Assembly (NCBI GenBank): GCA_013365365.1
Contig: JABVXU010000908.1
Coordinates: forward strand, 1-15,551
DNA: 15,551 bases
Direction of reading: 5' to 3'
From: Cruorifilaria tuberocauda
Taxonomy: Eukaryota; Nematoda; Chromadorea; Rhabditida; Onchocercidae
The number at the start of each line of letters is the position of its first letter. Positions within the stretch are counted from its first letter, which is position 1. Positions 12,001 to 15,551 of this stretch are shown piece after piece. A program made the position numbers and the translations under genes. The notes beneath the pieces are model-generated. The model was not told where the DNA came from and did not search any database. It was given only the letters and a program-made list of their open reading frames with translations.

Positions 12001-15000
12001 AGATAAATAGATTTATTGCAAAAAAATGAATATTTGTTCACGGAAACTTCAGTTAATAAAGAAAGAAAAGTGCAAAAGCTAACTAGGCATTTGTCGCAGG
12101 CATCACCAGTAACAAGTTGTTTGCAAAGGCATTCACCAGTTTGCTTATTACACCCTTCATTGTTGAAGGAACCCAATAAATTACAACTACATGGACGACA
12201 ACCATTTGGATCGTCAGCTGTCAATTTCCAAAATCCATTTTTACAATGGTCGCACCTGAAATAATGTTGCAATTGTATAACATATCATTTAACCCCAGTA
12301 ATTCTTGATTTACTGAGAGTCTTAGTTAAATCTGTGAGATGCGAATGCGATTTTGACGAAAGTAACTAACCTGACTAACACGACTTACGGTGTTCCAAAA
12401 TATAACAATATATACAAAGTTTGTTGATGCTTGATCATTTGGAATTATAGTTGAAAACTTGCCATGGTCCTTCGACATTTGATTTGCAGTAGCATTTGCC
12501 AGCAACAAGGCCTCGTTCTGGATCTTCCTCACCTTCACAGATTCCATCATTTAGCGAACCAGTCTAAAAATTTCACATTAAAAAACAGACAAATATTCAT
12601 AGAAGCGAAAAAACAAACAATTGAAGAATACGACGACAAACCTTGTCACATTTGCACGGTAAACACACATATGGATCAGTAATTGGTCGATCTGGATTCC
12701 GATAGAAATAGGGTTTGCACTGCTCACAGTTTTTACCTTGAGTATTATGCAAGCATTCGTCACATACTCCACCCGATACAAAACCTGTAAAAAAATGTCC
12801 TAAATTATCGAAGACCAAGATTAACCAGCAGATAAAAGGAGCAAAAACGGAGAGAGACGAAACAAGCTTGAGGAAATTTACTGAAAGAGATCCAGATAAA
12901 TATCATGAAATTACTAAAGGCCTATGCCTACATATACCAATTTTTCTCTTACAAATCTGCTCTGAAATTCAATAATTTTGTTACTGGATTTCAAAGCAGA
13001 TTTGAGAATAAACTACAGAAAAAGTTTCAGAAATTTGCCATTTTCGGCTCAACAAAATGAAAATTTACCAGAAGCCTGATAGACTGCACGGTCGAAATGG
13101 CACCTTGCAGCATGACCGTTGCATTCACATCGCTTGCATTCATTTGAATCATCACCAATAGCTGGACGCCACGGTAAATCATTGAAAAAATCCATGCACT
13201 GCTCACAATTTAATCCTTTTGTGTTGTGAGTGCACTCACATCGTCCATGTACCTGCAGTAGTCAAAGACTTCACTTCAAATCAATTTTCTGGATACAATT
13301 GCGATATTACAAAATTTAAGTAAAAGATAACTGTAAGCCTTCTCACGGAATATAGTTAGTTTTCGATCAATTGATAACAAATTGATACCATATCAGCTCG
13401 ATAAGGAACAGAAACTCGAGCAGCATCATCCATTGGTATACAACGTTGAGCATGTCCATAACAAGAGCATGATCCACGGACAACCAATTCATATATGGCG
13501 TAATAATATTTCTCATCTATTTCCGGTCTATAAATGAAATGATTCAAGCGCTGATTCAGATCCCACATATGAAGAATAATTTCTTATGAAAAAAACAATC
13601 ATGCATGTTCCGAATGCAGTCTATCAATACTTTTTTCACATTTACATCTCAAATGCAATTAGCAAAAACTGTGTCATTAACCAATTAGATGAATTCAACA
13701 GAATTTTAAACCTTTATTATCAGTACCGGTAATAACGGAAAACCTTTCCCACGCTTAAGTAATCAAACAGCACGTCTTAAAGTAATGAAACAGGTCTGCT
13801 AATTTCTCCATCTTCACTTCTATTTAGCAAAAAAGATTTCAGAACAATCATTGACGAAATAGAAAAATACCTGTAATCCAATAAATCATCACCAAGTGTA
13901 TGAAGTTTAGTGAAATTGATTCGGATATTAGTAACTTTCAGCAAATTTGCAATCTCTTCAGCATATGGATTTTCCGTAGGAATATGTGGTGAAATCACTT
14001 TATAAACCAACTGAAATATTCACGTAATTTCACACATCAAAGAATCAAAAATAAAATTATTACAGCAACAATACTAAACGAACTTCTCCTCCTGTGGAAG
14101 GAGCAACATCACTGTACCGTCTCGTGCAAATAACATCCGTGTGTTTTTTTGGCGGTCTTTCAGGAATATTTGGAAAAGTGTTTTGACAATCGTATGCAAA
14201 ATATCTATATGGAGTCCTGCAATTTACATACGATTATCAATTAGTGATTTCTTGATACCGATGTCCAGAAATCTGTGGCAAGTTAAACTTAGGGTTGATT
14301 TATTATTTTGCTGTTTCTTACTCGATTGATTCTCTACACATTAGAAAATGTTTCCTAGTAAATGCAGTGAAATGTTTCATGCAAAAATTTCAATTAAGAA
14401 AAAAATTCTTACCATGTTTTTGCATAATCAGCTGAACGTTCAATAATCATAGCAGCGGGACGAAAAGATTTAAATGTTATGATCAAATGAGTAAAATGAA
14501 ATTCAGCTTCCAAATCCAGTCTTATGGACACATTCTGAACGCCATTTTCCGACTGCCACCAATTCCTATTACGATCTTCATATGATTCCGAAACTACATT
14601 TTCAATCCTGAAATAACAATTATGAAATATGTGCATAACAAATATATTGATCAATTAGACACCAGTATTGCAGCACTCGACCGACTTAAAACATGAAGAC
14701 AAAGGATATTATAATATTAATGTTGCTAAATTACAGATAAAGATGCTACGTTCAAACATTATTAAAAGAATCAATGCAAACATATCATAATGTTAAGTGT
14801 CATGTATAAATGACCATTTAACTCACACATTCATCTTAACGTACGATTCTAAAAGTTATGCTAAAAGGAAAGATGAATACATACCTATGGCTCAGTTTAT
14901 ACGGTTCCCGATTTGGTCTCCACTCTGTTCTACTATCACAATAAAAACATTTTGTTTGCTCTTCTAAATGTGATACAATGCAATAACGTTCTCGACCATG

Positions 15001-15448
15001 TAAACCGCATGTTGATGTTGCACTGAGACTTTTCTTACGCCCAATTAGAAGATTACCGGTTGCCGGATAACATGACCGTTCATTACATATATCTTCTTCT
15101 GCCGGTTCTAAAAAAAATTTTTTTTTTCATTTATAATGACAATTTTTTTTGTGCAAATAAACTCTATTCTTTTATTATCAATTACATCATTTCTTTTTTG
15201 TAAATAGTTATACTCATCTTTCAAGTAACCAGGTCATTGTTTCTTGATAATTTTTACGTGACTAATACGTGAGAAAAAAATTCAAAACTTGAAAAAATTT
15301 TACAATCCTATCTTGATTTTCAAAATATTTTCATTTGAAAAAAGAAAAAGAAAACAACAAGTGAAATAAACATACCATGCTCAACAGATGATGTAAACAT
15401 GAAACAAAGCATCAATATGCATTGTGCTGCAAAATGAGAAGGGCGCAT
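3826..15448 (-). CDS. lam-1: Laminin subunit beta (beta-1 type), complete, 34 coding exons
   Basis: Secreted basement-membrane glycoprotein, the beta chain of the alpha-beta-gamma laminin heterotrimer. Exons from 5' to 3': 15376-15448, 14885-15107, 14413-14607, 14084-14216, 13871-14010, 13389-13527, 13069-13252, 12642-12784, 12463-12563, 12084-12255, 11763-11978, 11423-11584, 11202-11339, 10888-11066, 10605-10820, 10111-10254, 9671-9821, 9219-9373, 8923-9162, 8413-8549, 8122-8251, 7906-8042, 7628-7756, 7189-7355, 6856-7032, 6404-6598, 5985-6200, 5617-5712, 5352-5516, 5070-5197, 4798-4902, 4484-4694, 4097-4235, 3826-3965. They sum to 5376 nt, 1791 residues plus TAG, with phase conserved at every junction. 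All introns are GT-AG except intron 9 (GC-AG). Domain order is signal peptide, LN, LE x5, LF, LE x8, coiled coil, Lbeta knob, coiled coil, Cys near the C-terminus. The LF domain and Lbeta knob identify a beta rather than gamma chain. The start was chosen because that ATG opens a signal peptide and lies just after a likely acceptor. The longest introns (5, 15 and 19, 343-373 bp) show nothing recognisable. Family assignment is certain; a few junctions could shift by bases. Confidence 0.96.
6069..6155 (-). other. Lbeta knob: six-cysteine insert in the coiled coil, exon 27
   Basis: Residues 1408-1436 carry six cysteines (1408, 1415, 1419, 1425, 1428, 1433) among Gly and Pro residues, including [12 protein letters not shown]. 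This small disulfide-bonded loop interrupts the coiled coil only in beta chains and is diagnostic of them. It sits inside one exon (5985-6200) with coiled-coil flanks on both sides: [11 protein letters not shown] before it and [20 protein letters not shown] after it. Confidence 0.93.
6404..7685 (-). other. Coiled-coil segment (domain II), exons 23-26
   Basis: Residues about 1194-1392 lack cysteine and are rich in Glu, Lys, Gln, Leu, Asn and Ala, with heptad-like spacing of hydrophobic residues. This is the upper half of the long arm, which winds together with alpha and gamma chains. NIT, NAT and NIT sequons are present. Exons 24-26 end in phase 0. Sequence conservation is low here, as usual in laminin coiled coils, so exon limits rest mainly on open frame, acceptor/donor quality and phase continuity. 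Confidence 0.88.
7686..10693 (-). other. Second LE repeat run, eight repeats, exons 15-23
   Basis: Residues about 776-1193 contain eight LE repeats, readable at [81 protein letters not shown] and [13 protein letters not shown]. Eight repeats after LF is the normal count for beta-1. Landmarks include [17 protein letters not shown] and GRTCSDC. The run ends with the [13 protein letters not shown] boundary (Cys1187, Cys1190, Cys1193), where the three chains meet and cysteines tie them together at the top of the coiled coil. The repeat at CVCNSLGT lacks an extra cysteine pair that I recall in the human repeat. Confidence 0.94.
10694..11837 (-). other. LF domain (laminin IV type B), exons 11-15
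   Basis: Residues about 549-775 separate the two LE runs. The domain opens with a Tyr-Tyr-Cys and [11 protein letters not shown] stretch, continues with [12 protein letters not shown] and a YEPMQ segment, then [43 protein letters not shown] and [15 protein letters not shown], and ends just before [13 protein letters not shown]. These match the order of motifs in beta-chain LF domains. Gamma chains carry a different type-A L4 domain here, so this block supports the beta assignment. Exons 11-13 end in phase 0; exon 14 ends after two bases of codon 733. Confidence 0.92.
12256..12462 (-). other. Intron 9 with GC-AG splice sites
   Basis: Between exon 9, which ends in GTC GAA GGA CCA TG, and exon 10, which starts G TGC GAC CAT TGT, only a donor at GCAAGT (12462-12457) keeps the frame and joins Pro-Trp-Cys-Asp-His-Cys across the LE repeat. 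The nearest GT, four bases further on (GTTTTC at 12458), would leave phase 0 and shift the downstream frame off the conserved cysteines. GCAAGT is the usual form of minor GC-AG donors. The acceptor is TTTCAG. Confidence 0.85.
12952..13004 (-). repeat. Inverted repeat (hairpin) inside intron 7
   Basis: Arms 12952-12968 and 12988-13004 are 17 nt each and complementary except at one position, which becomes a G-U pair in the pre-mRNA of this gene. Pairing continues inward for about three more positions, giving a stem of about 20 bp and a loop of about 13 nt. It lies in the 284-bp intron between exons 7 and 8. No function is recognised; flanking bases pair only weakly. Confidence 0.7.
13473..15107 (-). 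other. Laminin N-terminal (LN, domain VI) region, exons 2-6
   Basis: Residues about 32-273 form the LN domain, the distal globule through which laminin short arms join into the calcium-dependent basement-membrane network. Family landmarks visible are [13 protein letters not shown] and [13 protein letters not shown] and CFYCDSR in exon 2, then [35 protein letters not shown] and [11 protein letters not shown] in exon 3, [12 protein letters not shown] and [11 protein letters not shown] in exon 4, [19 protein letters not shown] in exon 5, and [12 protein letters not shown] in exon 6. The NVS and NFT sequons are likely N-glycosylation sites. The domain is intact, with the usual cysteines, so the chain should be able to polymerise. 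The domain edge at residue 273 is approximate. Confidence 0.95.
15376..15448 (-). other. Exon 1: start codon and signal peptide
   Basis: This 73-nt exon encodes residues 1-24 plus one base. The peptide starts Met-Arg-Pro-Ser-His and continues into a hydrophobic stretch rich in Leu, Met, Cys and Phe that ends in Thr-Ser-Ser, a typical secretory signal. Cleavage probably falls near residues 21-24, before the acidic start of the mature chain (Glu-Pro-Ala-Glu-Glu-Asp). The donor is GTATGT. Laminin chains enter the endoplasmic reticulum and assemble there, so a signal is expected. The exact cleavage site is a guess. Confidence 0.88.
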
Positions 15449-15497
15449 AGCAAAATGATCAAATGAAAGCCCTCTAAATTGATTAGAAAAAAAACCT
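15449..15497 (-). promoter_or_regulatory. 5' leader with candidate spliced-leader or intron acceptor
   Basis: Upstream of the ATG, on the minus strand, a T-rich stretch with a run of eight T leads to CTAATCAATTTAG (AG at 15475-15474), then 25 nt before the start codon. In nematodes such a site close to the ATG is typical of SL trans-splicing acceptors. It could equally end a 5' UTR intron. Only 54 bases remain beyond it, so the promoter lies outside the window. Confidence 0.45.
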
Positions 15498-15551
15498 TTT
15501 TTATATAAAGTAGGATTATAAAAAACAGTAATTCCACAACTTAAAATAAAA

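Larger units (their letters stand above)
11838..13472 (-). other. First laminin EGF-like (LE) repeat run, five repeats, exons 6-11
   Basis: Residues about 274-548 are cysteine-rich LE repeats forming the rod-like short arm next to LN. Five repeat starts can be read: [48 protein letters not shown] and [13 protein letters not shown]. The fifth is cut short at GRRCD, just before the LF domain, as in other beta-1 chains, where the fifth repeat is annotated as truncated. Repeat boundaries do not coincide with exon boundaries. The junction of exons 9 and 10 lies at a Pro-Trp-Cys-Asp stretch and uses the GC donor described separately. In insects and vertebrates this region gives structural spacing; no separate enzymatic role is expected. 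Confidence 0.94.

Overview
The window holds one complete, intron-rich animal gene on the minus strand, plus about 3.8 kb of very AT-rich DNA downstream of it. The gene encodes a laminin beta chain (beta-1 type, orthologous to C. elegans lam-1). Reading exons by protein homology and splice signals gives 34 coding exons and 33 introns between 15448 (ATG) and 3826 (end of TAG). The frame stays open across every junction and yields 1791 residues, close to the roughly 1790 residues of known beta-1 chains. Low GC, introns of about 56-373 bp, TTTCAG/TTTTAG-type acceptors and a candidate spliced-leader acceptor 25 nt before the ATG all suggest a nematode. The intron size and density fit a spirurid or filarial worm better than Caenorhabditis or Trichinella; that placement is inference.

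Layout from the gene's 5' end (right side of the window): signal peptide exon (15376-15448); laminin N-terminal (LN) polymerisation domain (about 13473-15107); first run of laminin EGF-like (LE) repeats (about 11838-13472); beta-chain LF domain, also called laminin IV type B (about 10694-11837); second run of eight LE repeats (about 7686-10693); first coiled-coil segment (about 6404-7685); six-cysteine Lbeta knob (about 6069-6155); second coiled coil ending in a conserved near-terminal cysteine (3826-6068). Together these form one arm and one strand of the secreted alpha-beta-gamma laminin heterotrimer of basement membranes.

The left 3.8 kb (1-3825) contains no gene I can support. It holds ATT/TTA-rich simple repeats, a two-copy 58/61-bp tandem repeat, three diverged copies of an approximately 75-110-bp unit, A-rich tracts and one less AT-rich, CpG-containing patch at about 350-560 that might be regulatory. 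The 3' UTR and poly(A) site of the laminin gene should lie in the right part of this region, but no canonical AATAAA occurs in the first 900 bases or so after the stop.

I see no previously undescribed biological system. The most notable details are an apparent GC-AG intron (intron 9), a long hairpin in intron 7, the loss of the vertebrate YIGSR motif and the repeat structure of the flank.
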